Positions 37,040 through 46,039 of a DNA stretch of 64,000 nucleotides are shown in pieces. The translations under genes and the position numbers were made by a program. The DNA comes from Atherix ibis (taxonomy: Eukaryota > Arthropoda > Insecta > Diptera > Athericidae). Each line of letters begins with the position of its first letter. Within the stretch, counting starts at the first letter, position 1. The stretch is from NCBI GenBank assembly GCA_958298945.1, contig OY282610.1, forward strand, positions 30,764,167 through 30,828,166, in the 5' to 3' direction. The notes under the pieces are model-generated. The model was given only the letters and a program-made list of their open reading frames with translations, did not search any database and was not told the DNA's origin.

Positions 37040-37830
37040 CTACACATTCGGTACAAGTGTCTACAGGACCCTATAGAGCCGTGATAAGTAGAATTGTATT
37101 TTAGCAAACCTTTACGAAAAATTGTACAACAAAATTCGGGGCCATCAAATTTTATGTTAGGGTTGGTGAAATTTAAGAGTTTGACCTTCGAAAAATTGCA
37201 ACAAGCCTTTGGGTAACATTCCCTATCAAGAAGAAAAGTTTTTCGGTGGCTTTAAGGAGGTGAACTTTGCCCAGGTAGTAAGAAGTCCTTTTAAAAAAAA
37301 TTACTTGAAAGGTTTCACATTATCGTCAGTTTCATTAATGAAAACTGATGAAAATGTAAAACCTTTTAAGTAATTTTTTTTAAAAGGACTTCTTTTTATT
37401 TAAGAGCCCATCAAAGGCTTAGTAAAAGGGTTTCTCACGTTTCAGGTACTTGGATGTTCCACCATAATAATGCCCCCCCCCCATCTCCTCGACTCACCTG
37501 ATCTAAGTCCACAGATCAAATTGTGAAATAAGTGAGGTTAGACCGTCGATTATTATTGATATTGAAGGACATTGAAGTCAGACAGGACATTGAAGGCAAC
37601 TGGATTCCTCACCATGATAAGGCCCTCTGCCACAGGGTCCATCTCCATTAACGAGTTTTTGTCAGAAGAAAGGAATCCCCTTTTTTTTGTTTCCCAAGAT
37701 TAAAACTGAAGAGCTGAAGGCGATTCCAGTTCAAATCCTTTAGCACTGCTAGGAAAAGTCGCAATAACGCATTCAGCCCGAGAGAACTCCTTTGAAGGAC
37801 TTTACATTATTAAAATAGGGCACTTGATCT
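37040..37830 (+). pseudogene. DD34D mariner relic with internal inverted repeat
   Basis: Plus-strand blocks: MLGLVKFKSLTFEKLQQAFG, stop, SLSRRKVFRW (N-terminal DNA-binding region, about 37150-37250); KTDENVK (about 37344); a degenerate WMFHHNNAP (about 37454-37475); a second GNWIPHHDKALCH (about 37598-37635) with the second catalytic aspartate; NEFLSEERNP and FPKIKTEELKAIPV (about 37655-37725); and ENSFEG near 37795. Two HHxNA-like blocks suggest a duplication or two overlapping copies. Stops and frameshifts are many. A partial echo of the C-terminal part (GATTCCAGTTCAAGCC) lies at about 37937-37953. Confidence 0.65.
37280..37394. repeat. Long imperfect palindrome (57-bp arms, no spacer)
   Basis: The left arm begins AAGAAGTCCTTTTAAAAAAA at 37280 and the right arm ends with the reverse complement at 37394; the centre is at 37336/37337 (TCATT|AATGA). 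The arms differ at about four positions and one single-base indel. It lies inside the mariner relic, and the right arm carries the KTDENV coding block, so the left arm is an inverted copy of that part. Confidence 0.88.
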
Positions 37831-38901
37831 ATTCCTTGTGATTTTTTTTTGTTTACCGTCAGTAAAATGCACTTGAAAGGACTTATTTTCCATACTATCG
37901 ATAGTATGTAAATGAGTATAACCGAGTAGTTGAAGATGATTCCAGTTCAAGCCAACCAGCACAACTACGAGTATAATGAGACGAAACAACATTGATATAT
38001 ATCTCGTAAGTCCAAAAGGGACGATTGGATCGTTTTGCATTATAATAATAACTAAATCCTTAAATTCAAGACAGGGTAAAATTTCTTTTCATTAACATCT
38101 ATTTGCCATTTAATTTCAGATAGTTTTCATAATAAAAATTTCCAGCAATGAAAAGGAAGATCCCTTAAAAAAAATTGCCATGTTTACAAAAAAATTCCAT
38201 GCGGTTTCTCATCCTTAGAATAAATAAATTAATTACTTATCCTTGAAAACGTATAAATTTTACAATTTCTATTAATTCTTAAAATTTCACAAAGTCTTCC
38301 CTTTTTTCACAAGCAAACAGGCATTAAAGTTAGTTTAAATGGTGTTTTTTTTTTCTCTTCTAAATCTATCAAAATATTCTTAAGGGATGGTTTTTCGCTT
38401 AAATAAAATAAAACGGTTTTCTTTTAATAAATTATTTTGCCTTTTGTTTAATAAAAAAAAATTAATAAAGAAAAATTCTGATTTTATTTAGGCAACTACG
38501 AGAATGCAATTTTACTAAATGTACAATATGAATTTTGCGCCAAACTTCATTTGATAATAAACATTTATATATGAATACAGGTAATAATATCCCTCCTCCC
38601 TCCCTCTCCGGCCAGTTGTTATATATTTTATAAATTGTTGTTTTGCCTTTTATTTTTATTTTTATATTATAAGTTGATGATGTAAAAGCAGGAAATGCAA
38701 TTATTTTTATAACAATTTAACACCCTTTACCGTCCTTTCCAACCAAAACAAATACTAGAATTTTTCCATTACATTCATTATAAGTACTCGTGTATTTATA
38801 TTTAATCTCTTTTATATACCTTATAAGTTAAACCATACAACTCTATCTCTTCTTAGCTCCCCTTTGTTATTATATATGATATTTTTGCTGACATTTTCCA
38901 G
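37831..38901. other. Spacer
   Basis: Contains an 18-bp perfect palindrome, CATACTATCGATAGTATG, at 37891-37908, with the TATCGATA core known in flies as the DREF-binding element. No gene was recognised otherwise. Confidence 0.45.
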
Positions 38902-38951
38902 TCACAAAAATGGGCAAGGAACTCGTATTGCGGTACACAAAACAATTCAAG
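38902..38951 (+). CDS. Candidate internal exon, host gene unknown
   Basis: A pyrimidine-rich acceptor (GACATTTTCCAG, ending at 38901) precedes a 50-base open segment that ends at a donor, GTAAAC, at 38952. If entered in phase 1, as the exon at 20185-20230 leaves it, it reads valine at the junction and then TKMGKELVLRYTKQFK, ending in phase 0. Alternatively the ATG at 38910, in a good insect start context (CAAAAATGG), could be the true start after noncoding upstream exons. Composition is less AT-rich than the flanks. I do not recognise the protein. Confidence 0.35.
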
Positions 38952-39599
38952 GTAAACTTGATTATTAGTATTTGCTGCTTCTACATAATTAATCAATTTT
39001 ACAAAATAAATACTTTTAACATAAAAATAACGGTAATATATTAATTGTTATATATTACTACGTTAAAAAAAAATTTTTATAATAAAATTAATAATAATAA
39101 ATTAATAAGAAAAAAACACCTGAAAACGGTTTTTTTTTTGTGAAAACACTTTTTCTTAAATTTAAAAGAAACAGTTTTCGTTGTAACATATAAAAAAATT
39201 AATGAGTGTAATTAGCAATTTGATATCGTAAAATATTTAATTTTTTATTGCACAAAATACATTCTCAATATTGACTATTATTTAAAATTGCTACAAGAAT
39301 TAATATTTATATTTTTTTTTTTTTTTTTGGAATAAAAACCCAAAAATTTATATATTTTCAAGTTGAACTTTTAAGAAATATGCTTTTAATTTTATTTTAT
39401 TAAAAAAAAAAATATGGTAATCATTATAAAATGTCGATTTTCTTTTATGAAAATAAATTAATTTAAATAAAATCAATTTATTTTTAAAGTTTAATTTCTG
39501 TTAAGGTAATTTAATATTAAATAATTTTTTAAAAAAAATATAAAATATAGAGTTAACATCTACTAATCATATTCACCCCTATTATTAGGAATAGTTGCT
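38952..39599. other. AT-rich spacer, possible intron
   Basis: Nothing recognised. Confidence 0.4.
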
Positions 39600-40545
39600 A
39601 AAAAAAATGAGAAAATATCAAGAAAAATTTGGGGACTTTATGCTAAAACCAATGTGAACATTTAAAAAAAATAGATTCTAATTTAACAAAAAAAAATTGA
39701 ACACAAAATAGGAAAAATTACTGATAAAATTATATTTAAGTACAATTCGATAAAATTAAAAGTTGTTATTCACCTTGACTAAAAAATAGCCTATGCTCAA
39801 AGATAGAAAAAATTAAAAAAAAAAAAAAAAAAAAAAATTATTCAACAAAAAATGTCGGCATAAAATCAGAAAAATTGGTTTAAGGTTTATGACCCTTAAT
39901 ACGGAAAAATTAATAAAAATCGAGAAATTATTCTAAAAAAAAGAAGGAGGACAAATTTACCACCCTTAATCCGAAAAAAAAACTTTAAAAAAAGAAATTA
40001 TGTCTTAAAAAATTCAGCAAAAAATCAAAAAAAAAATGGCGAAATTATTTTAAAAAATTATTTGATTAAAAAAATGAGAAAATATCAAGAAAAATTTGAG
40101 AAATTTATGCTAAAACTACTGTTAACATATTAAAAAAAAATAGATTCTAATTCAAAAAAAAAATTAAACACAAAATAGGAAAAATTACGTGAAAAAAATA
40201 TTTAAATAAAATTCAATATAATTAAAGGATATTATCCTTTAAATCAATGTTCACCTTAACTAAAAAATAGCTTATGTACAAAGATTAAAAAAAAATTAAA
40301 AAAACAAAAACAAATTAGAAAACATTATTCAATAAAAAATGTCGGCGAAAAATCAGAAAAATTGATTTAAAGTTTACGACTCTTAATACGGAAAAATTAA
40401 TAAAAGACGAGAAATTATTCTAAAAGAAATAAACAAGAGAAATTTACCACCCTTAATTAAGGGTGGTAAATAAAAATAAAAAAAGGAGAAATTACATTTT
40501 AAAAAATTCGGTAAAAAATCAAAAGCAATTTGGATATTTATCCTT
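39600..40545. repeat. Tandem duplication, 467-bp unit, two copies
   Basis: ATGAGAAAATATCAAGAAAA occurs at 39607 and 40074. The matching order of further words (ATAGATTCTAATT, CACAAAATAGGAAAAATTAC, AATGTCGGC, CTTAATACGGAAAAATTAAT, ATTTACCACCCTTAAT) shows two full copies. They have diverged by A/T-run length changes and substitutions. The end of copy 2 carries a 30-bp palindrome absent from copy 1. Confidence 0.9.
40442..40471. repeat. Perfect 30-bp palindrome
   Basis: ATTTACCACCCTTAA is followed at once by its exact reverse complement. The corresponding point in copy 1 of the duplication (about 39957-39972) has only the left half, followed by unrelated sequence. Confidence 0.9.
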
Positions 40546-41079
40546 AAACCTGTTAAAATTTCGAAAGCAAAAACCAAAAAAAGAAACAAAATAGAAGAAA
40601 TTACAATATTTAAAAAAAAAGGATGCTATTAAAATTTGTTTGAAAAATCATTGTAAGGATTTTCTTGGTTATAAAATCTATAAGAAAATATACATGAAAT
40701 AAACAAAAAAAAGGTTTTACTTAAAAAGAATACAAATAAAAAAAACTACAAAATTTTCTCAGAATTTTTATTATTAAGAAAATTTTGATATTTCTCCTAA
40801 TTTGGTGAGCTTTAACTCAGAAAGCTGTGAGTGTGCTGGCCTAAAATAGGAGTGCTTGCTCAAATTCCAAAAAGAAAACTTTTAGTCACTTTTTGAGCTT
40901 TCATACGATAAACAAGGGATATTTTTGTATGAATAAAAAAATTTTTGAGGTAAAAAAAAATCATATTATTTAAAATTGGTAAAAATTATTAAATAATTTT
41001 TTTTTTTTAATAAAATATTTTTATTTAAAGTTAAGAAGGAAAAATTGTAGCGGTTATCGTCCTACAACACCAACCAAAA
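40546..41079. other. AT-rich spacer
   Basis: Nothing recognised. Confidence 0.45.
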
Positions 41080-41103
41080 CCCCCCCCACCCCCCTCCCCC
41101 CCC
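41080..41103 (-). other. C-tract, potential G-quadruplex on minus strand
   Basis: Three runs of C (8, 6 and 8) separated by a single A and a single T. The minus strand could form a quadruplex or the plus strand an i-motif. It ends about 48 bp from the left end of mariner C. Confidence 0.7.
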
Positions 41104-41151
41104 TAAATGTTTGTAGTTTGTCTGAAAATTGATTACGTTCACTGTTTACTA

Positions 41152-42409
41152 CGTGGGCTACTATATATATTTCTGGCCTAATAATGAAAATGCGAATATT
41201 TATCAACGAAAAAGGTTTTATTGTTTTTCAAAATATTCTCCATCAAGATTTATACACTTTTGCATGCGCTCAAACCAATTTTCGAAGCACTTTTTCCACT
41301 CCGATTGAGACACCTCCAAAACATGGTTTTTGAATGCTTCAACAGCATCTTCTGGCGACGAAAATCGTTGAAAATCATTGGGTGCCAAGTCAGGGCTGTA
41401 CGGAGGATGACCCATCAATTCGACGTTTTGTCCGGTCAAAAAGGCGCTGGTTTGAGCCGATGTGTGAGAGCTCGCATTGTCATGGTGCACAATGATTCGA
41501 CTTCTCTTGTTCGTTTTTCGAATTTCTCCGAAGACTTCAGGCAAACAAATGGTGGTGTACCACTCAGAATTGACCGTCCTACGTTGCACAAGCGGAACAG
41601 TCGCCACATGACCAGTTTTGCCAAAGAAACAAGCGACCATTTGCTTCGAAGTGCTTCTTCCACGAACAACTTTCGTTGGATTTGACTCGTCTTGGAAGAC
41701 CCACACGGTCGATTGCTGTTTTGTTTCGGGCTCATACGCATAGATCCATGATTCGTCACCTGTGACGATCTTATAAACGTCTTTTGAAGCACCGCGATCG
41801 TATTTTTTCAGCATTTCTTTACACCAATCCACACGAGCCTTTTTTTGAGCGATTGTCAAATTGTGCGGGATCCAACGAGAACAAACCTTTTTTACGGCCA
41901 GGTGTTCATGCAATATCGAATGTATGCTGGTGGGAGAAATGCCTAGGCATGCCTCTATCTCACGGTATGTCACATGACGGTCTTGCATTATCAGTTCACG
42001 TACGGCATCGATGTTTTCTGGAACAACGGCTGTTTTTGGACGACCTTCACGGAATTCGTCTTTGAGCGAGCGTCGGCCACGATTGAATTCGTTGTACCAG
42101 TTTTTCACAGTGCTATAGGATGGTGCTTCATAGCCATACAAAGATTTAAGTTCATCGATGCACTCTTGTCGTGATAATCCACGTCGAAAGTTGTGAAAAA
42201 TGATCGCACGAAAATGTTCACGAGTTAATTCCATTTTTTTGCCAAATTGATTTTTTCAAGTCACTGTAAACAACACAAATGATAGTCGTACGTCAAAACG
42301 TTCTGAGTACGTTTATGCTAAAAAATGTCAAACTTTCCAATGGAAATGTCAGATCGCACCTGGCAACACTTAGTGTTGCCTAGGCCAGAAATATATATAG
42401 TAGCCTACG
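41152..42409 (-). mobile_element. Mariner element C, nearly intact
   Basis: A 1258-bp element with TA at both borders (41150-41151 and 42410-42411). The TIRs of about 28 bp share CTACTATATATATTTCTGGC and end in CGT(G/A)GG. They differ at only a few positions. One uninterrupted transposase frame fills the middle. It is the best-preserved transposon in the window and probably a recent insertion. Confidence 0.95.
41218..42234 (-). CDS. Mariner C transposase, open but internally deleted
   Basis: 338 codons without a stop, starting at MELTREHFRA. Residues 1-110 hold the two helix-turn-helix motifs, with a GRPK segment at 65-68 between or just after them and the linker WIPHNL at 121-126. The catalytic residues are D160 (TGDESW), D252 (HHDNASSH) and D287 (SPDLAPND); 34 residues separate the last two, as in mariners. 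Directly after D287 the sequence reads DFQRFSSPED. Relatives have about 14 more residues here (the FLFP...K segment), so an in-frame loss of about 42 bp is likely. The lost stretch is conserved next to the active site, so activity is doubtful despite the open frame. Frames on the opposite strand over 41221-42174 are shadows. Confidence 0.93.
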   Translation of the reverse strand: MELTREHFRAIIFHNFRRGLSRQECIDELKSLYGYEAPSYSTVKNWYNEFNRGRRSLKDEFREGRPKTAVVPENIDAVRELIMQDRHVTYREIEACLGISPTSIHSILHEHLAVKKVCSRWIPHNLTIAQKKARVDWCKEMLKKYDRGASKDVYKIVTGDESWIYAYEPETKQQSTVWVFQDESNPTKVVRGRSTSKQMVACFFGKTGHVATVPLVQRRTVNSEWYTTICLPEVFGEIRKTNKRSRIIVHHDNASSHTSAQTSAFLTGQNVELMGHPPYSPDLAPNDFQRFSSPEDAVEAFKNHVLEVSQSEWKKCFENWFERMQKCINLDGEYFEKQ

Positions 42410-42411
42410 TA

Positions 42412-43079
42412 CCGATTTCAAAACGTTTCATTACACAAATAATTCCATTGGTTTTCCTACTTACGATCGCTACCATAATTATTGTGCTTTTTCTTGTTAA
42501 CCTTGTAATTGACAAAGCATGTCAAGTTTTGTCGGAACAATGAACTTAACTTAACATACTCGTAAGTCGTATTCAGTTACCGGTAAGTAAGTAATTTACA
42601 AACACGTTGTAGAATATTTAAACTTGAGAGTATAGCAAATGTCATTCGTTTTGTACAATTGTTACTATACCAAAAGTATGAGTACAAAAATATACATACC
42701 CCAATGCACATAGTAATACAGCAAAGAGATTATATTTATTATTTTTCTAAAAGTCTATACACCTTGAATATATATGCAAATCCATAAGCTTTATTGCATT
42801 AAATTGCTAATTACACAATTACATTCTGTTCTAGAAGAACAAAATCGTGAAGAGAATTTTATAATTTACTAAAAGAAAAAGGGTCAATTGAATAATTATT
42901 ATTCATTTTATAAAAATTAATCAAAATTTTTCCTCCATTATTTTATGACTAATGAAATTATTTGGCTTTTAATCAAAGTTATTGTTGCATTGAAATTTTG
43001 TTAGGTAATAGCTTCTTAGAAAAAAAATTTTATTTTTTTTCAAATTTACTTATATAAAGAAATATTATTTTCTTAAAAA
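42412..43079. other. Spacer
   Basis: A 72-codon plus-strand frame (42325-42543) runs across the mariner end and encodes one hydrophobic stretch; I treat it as chance. Confidence 0.4.
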
Positions 43080-44250
43080 CTAAGTAAGCGTAATTTAGGA
43101 AAATTTTTTGAAAAGCTTATTTTTATTTAATTTTTTAAAAAATTTTTAACGAAATAAAAATGTAAAAGAAAAGTCTTGACTGTTTTTTTTTTTGCTAAAA
43201 AGAAAATTGGGAATATTGTTTTTACTTTCATTTTATTATTGAAAATTAGAAAAGTCCTAACTGTTTTCATTTAGGTTTGGTGAAATGTCCTGAAAATTCA
43301 TTTTATTGGGTTTTTATTTGCCAAAAAACATATTTTCTCGAATAAAATATGATTTAAAGCTGATAAAATGTCCTGAAAATAAATATTTTCAGTTTTCTAA
43401 CATAAAAAAGAAAATTTTATTATTTTATTTTCTTTTTTTTTTTGGTAAAAAGAATTTTTTGAATATTATTATTTTTATTAATATTTTTCAGAAAAATAAT
43501 TTCAAATTGGAAAAGTCTTGACGGTGTCATCTTTTTTAATAGTTTCTAAGCTCAAATAGTTTTTGTGTGAACAAAGACTTTTTAGTGTAAATTTTGGTTT
43601 TTTTCCTAATAAAAATCAATTTGTTTGTATCTATAAGAAAAAATATTTTCGCGTTGAATAAACGTCTTAATATTAAGTTAGGTTTTGTAAAAATATTTTT
43701 TGCAAAAAAACCATTTAGGGTGAAAAAATGTCCGGAAAAATTATTTTCTTTTTTGTAACATAAAAGAGGATACTTTATTGTTGTTTTGAGCGTTAATTTT
43801 TTTTGTTTATTTCTTTGTTAACAAATATTAAAAATTAGAAAAGTCCTGAGTGCTTTTATTTAGTATTGAAAATTATCCTAAAAATAAATGTTTATTTATT
43901 TATTAAGTAAGAAAAAATTGTATTGTTTTTTTTTACTAAAAATATATTCCTGTAATAAAACAAGATTTTTAGACTGGAAAAAAATGCTTTTTTTTAAGTT
44001 AACCGTATCTTTTTGCTGAAAGTAATTTTTTTTTGTTAATTTTATTATTTACGTCCTGACTGTAATTATTTTCTATTTTCTAAGGTGAACAAATTTTTGT
44101 GCGTTAAACTAACAAAAAAATGTGAAAATCCTGCTTTTGGATTTTTTTTTCTAATTAAAATCAATTTTTTTGCTCCTTGAAAACATATGTTTTCGTACTG
44201 AAAAAGGGTCTGTTTCATAAAAAAGAGTTCTAAAAATGTGCTTTTGCTAT
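43080..44250. repeat. Low-complexity region with recurring GAAAAGTCCTGACTG words
   Basis: Variants of GAAAAGTCCTGACTG occur near 43170, 43250, 43515, 43845 and 44053, and TGTCCTGAAAAT near 43287 and 43370. TTTTTGCTAAAAAG-like words follow several of them. The spacing is irregular, suggesting an old expanded repeat. Confidence 0.5.
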
Positions 44251-44317
44251 TTTCGATATTTTATAGATAGAAATTCAAAAAAAATAATTTGAAATCAATT
44301 TTAAAGAAAAAAGTTTT

Positions 44318-44412
44318 TAAGAAATTTTTACTTTTTTTTATTGAACCAAATTTATTTACAATACAAAAAATTGTAAATAAATTTGTTCCAATAAAAAAGT
44401 AAAAATTTCTTA
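44318..44412. repeat. Long hairpin, ~44-bp arms, 7-nt loop
   Basis: The left arm TAAGAAATTTTTACTTTTTT (continuing to 44362) is matched by a right arm at 44370-44412 that is its reverse complement, apart from two bases of T-run length and one swapped GAACC/GGAAC step. The loop is ACAAAAA. A transcript would fold into a stable stem of miRNA-precursor size, but the A/T-only composition suggests a foldback repeat. Confidence 0.88.
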
Positions 44413-44922
44413 TTAAATTTTCTAATCAATGGGATTTATTTTATCCAATTGGTTTTAAAATATTAAATATAAAATGATCGAATGTCCTTGATAATTTATT
44501 CAATTCTTCTTTCCACTTCTTGCTTCTTATAAACTTGTATTATTTTAAAGATTTTTTAAAAATATATTATAATATAGTATTTAATAGGCTCTATTGATAT
44601 AAAAAAAGCAAGTAGTTAATAAGTTATACAAAATAATAACAAAAATGATGTAGAATTCTAGGATATTAAACAAATATTATCTAAAGAAAAATTTAAAATA
44701 AAAAATTCAAATTTTTCCTAACGCTAAAAAGCATATTTTTATTAATTATATAATATAATTCACAACCAAATGGCATCATTGAAATTTATATTTTTACAAT
44801 AAATATTTTTGGAGATAAAAACGAAGATTTTGGATTACGAAAATGGACTGTATTTCCTTAACCGCATGATAGAAAATATGATTTTTATCTCAGAATGAAT
44901 GCACAAATTATCCTTAGTAATA
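44413..44922. other. AT-rich spacer
   Basis: Nothing recognised. Confidence 0.45.
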
Positions 44923-46039
44923 CGAGGGTCGTTCAATAAGTCCTTAGAAAAAGATGGAAAAAAACTGTTTTTAAAAATAAAAAAAAATTATTTTTCAACA
45001 TAATCTCCTTTTAGCTCTATACACTTTTCCAACCGTTTTTCCAACATTTTTATCCCGTCCAAAAAATAGGATTTCGGAAGTTCTGCCAAATTCTCATCCG
45101 TTTGAGCAATGACGTCCTCGTTGGAAGTGAACCGTCGTCCGCCAAGCCATTTCTTCAGATTGGGGAAAAGAAAATAGTCACTCGTGGCCAAATCTGTTGA
45201 ATAAGCGGGATGCTGCAACAATTCCATTCTCAATTCCACAATTTTGGCCATGGAAACAGCACAGGTGTACACACGCGCATTGTCCTGATGCAAGAGGATT
45301 TTTTCTTCTTCAGATGGGGCCATTTCTCTTTGATTTCCTCGCTCAACCGTTGCAATAACGACGCGTAATACGCTCTGTTATTGTTTTTCCTTTTTCCAAG
45401 TAGTCGATAAAAATGATGCCCTGCGAATCCCAAAAGACCGTGGCCATCACCTTGCCGGCCGATGGCACAGTTTTTGCCTTCTTTGGAGCCCGTTCACCCT
45501 TGAAAATCCACTGTGACGACTGTCTCTTCGTTTCTGGAGTGTAGTAGTGTATCCAGGTTTCATCCACAGTGACATATCGACGAAGGAATTCGGCAAGATT
45601 GCGATGAAGGAGTGCCAACATAGCCTCAGAGTCCACTACACGATTGCGCTTATTCTCCTCTGAGAGCAAACGCGGCACCCATCTTGCCGAAAATTTTTTC
45701 ACAGACAATTTTTCATGCAAAATTGAAGCGACTGCACCTTGTGATATGCCCGTGGCCTCAACTAATTCGCGCACTTTAATTCCCCGTGGATTTTGTCGAT
45801 GATTTCAGGAGTAGACACCTCAACTGGGCTTCCTGAACGATGTTCATCTTTTGTGGATGAACGGCCACGTTTAAATTCATTCACCTAATTGTAAACCGTT
45901 GCAAACACAGGTGCAGATGTGCCATGAGCTGAAATTTTGACAGCTTTCTTGTCGATAATTCTACTTACAAAAAAAAATCTTTACCGACACTACGAGCGCA
46001 ATTTCTTGGATTTTCTAAGGACTAATTGAACGACCCTCG
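44923..46039 (-). mobile_element. Mariner element B, sister of A, internally deleted
   Basis: An element of 1117 bp. Its TIRs (CGAGGGTCGTTCAATAAGTC at 44923, mirrored at the right end) are the same as in element A. The left border has TA; the right border has TT, so the duplication has mutated. Compared with A it lacks about 155 bp around the start codon and about 19 bp in the N-terminal coding part. Confidence 0.93.
44988..45900 (-). pseudogene. Mariner B transposase, inactivated
   Basis: The start codon and first 30 or so codons are missing: the 5' leader joins directly to the codons for HGTSAPVFATV. A net 19-bp loss follows IDKIH. From RELVEATGISQG the frame is clean through TVDETWIHYY and WIFKGERAPKK; here the codon is GAA where A has a TAA stop. 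The same two single-base losses as in A then occur (before RAYYASLLQRL and before ILLHQDNARV). The C-terminal part to NVEK-like GDYVEK and TAA at 44988 is intact, with LATSDYFLF replacing LAPSDYFLF. It is dead in several ways. Confidence 0.9.

Noticed and set aside
41221..42174. Plus-strand ORFs of 154, 93 and 66 codons
   Set aside because: They are antisense to the mariner C transposase and carry no motif of their own.
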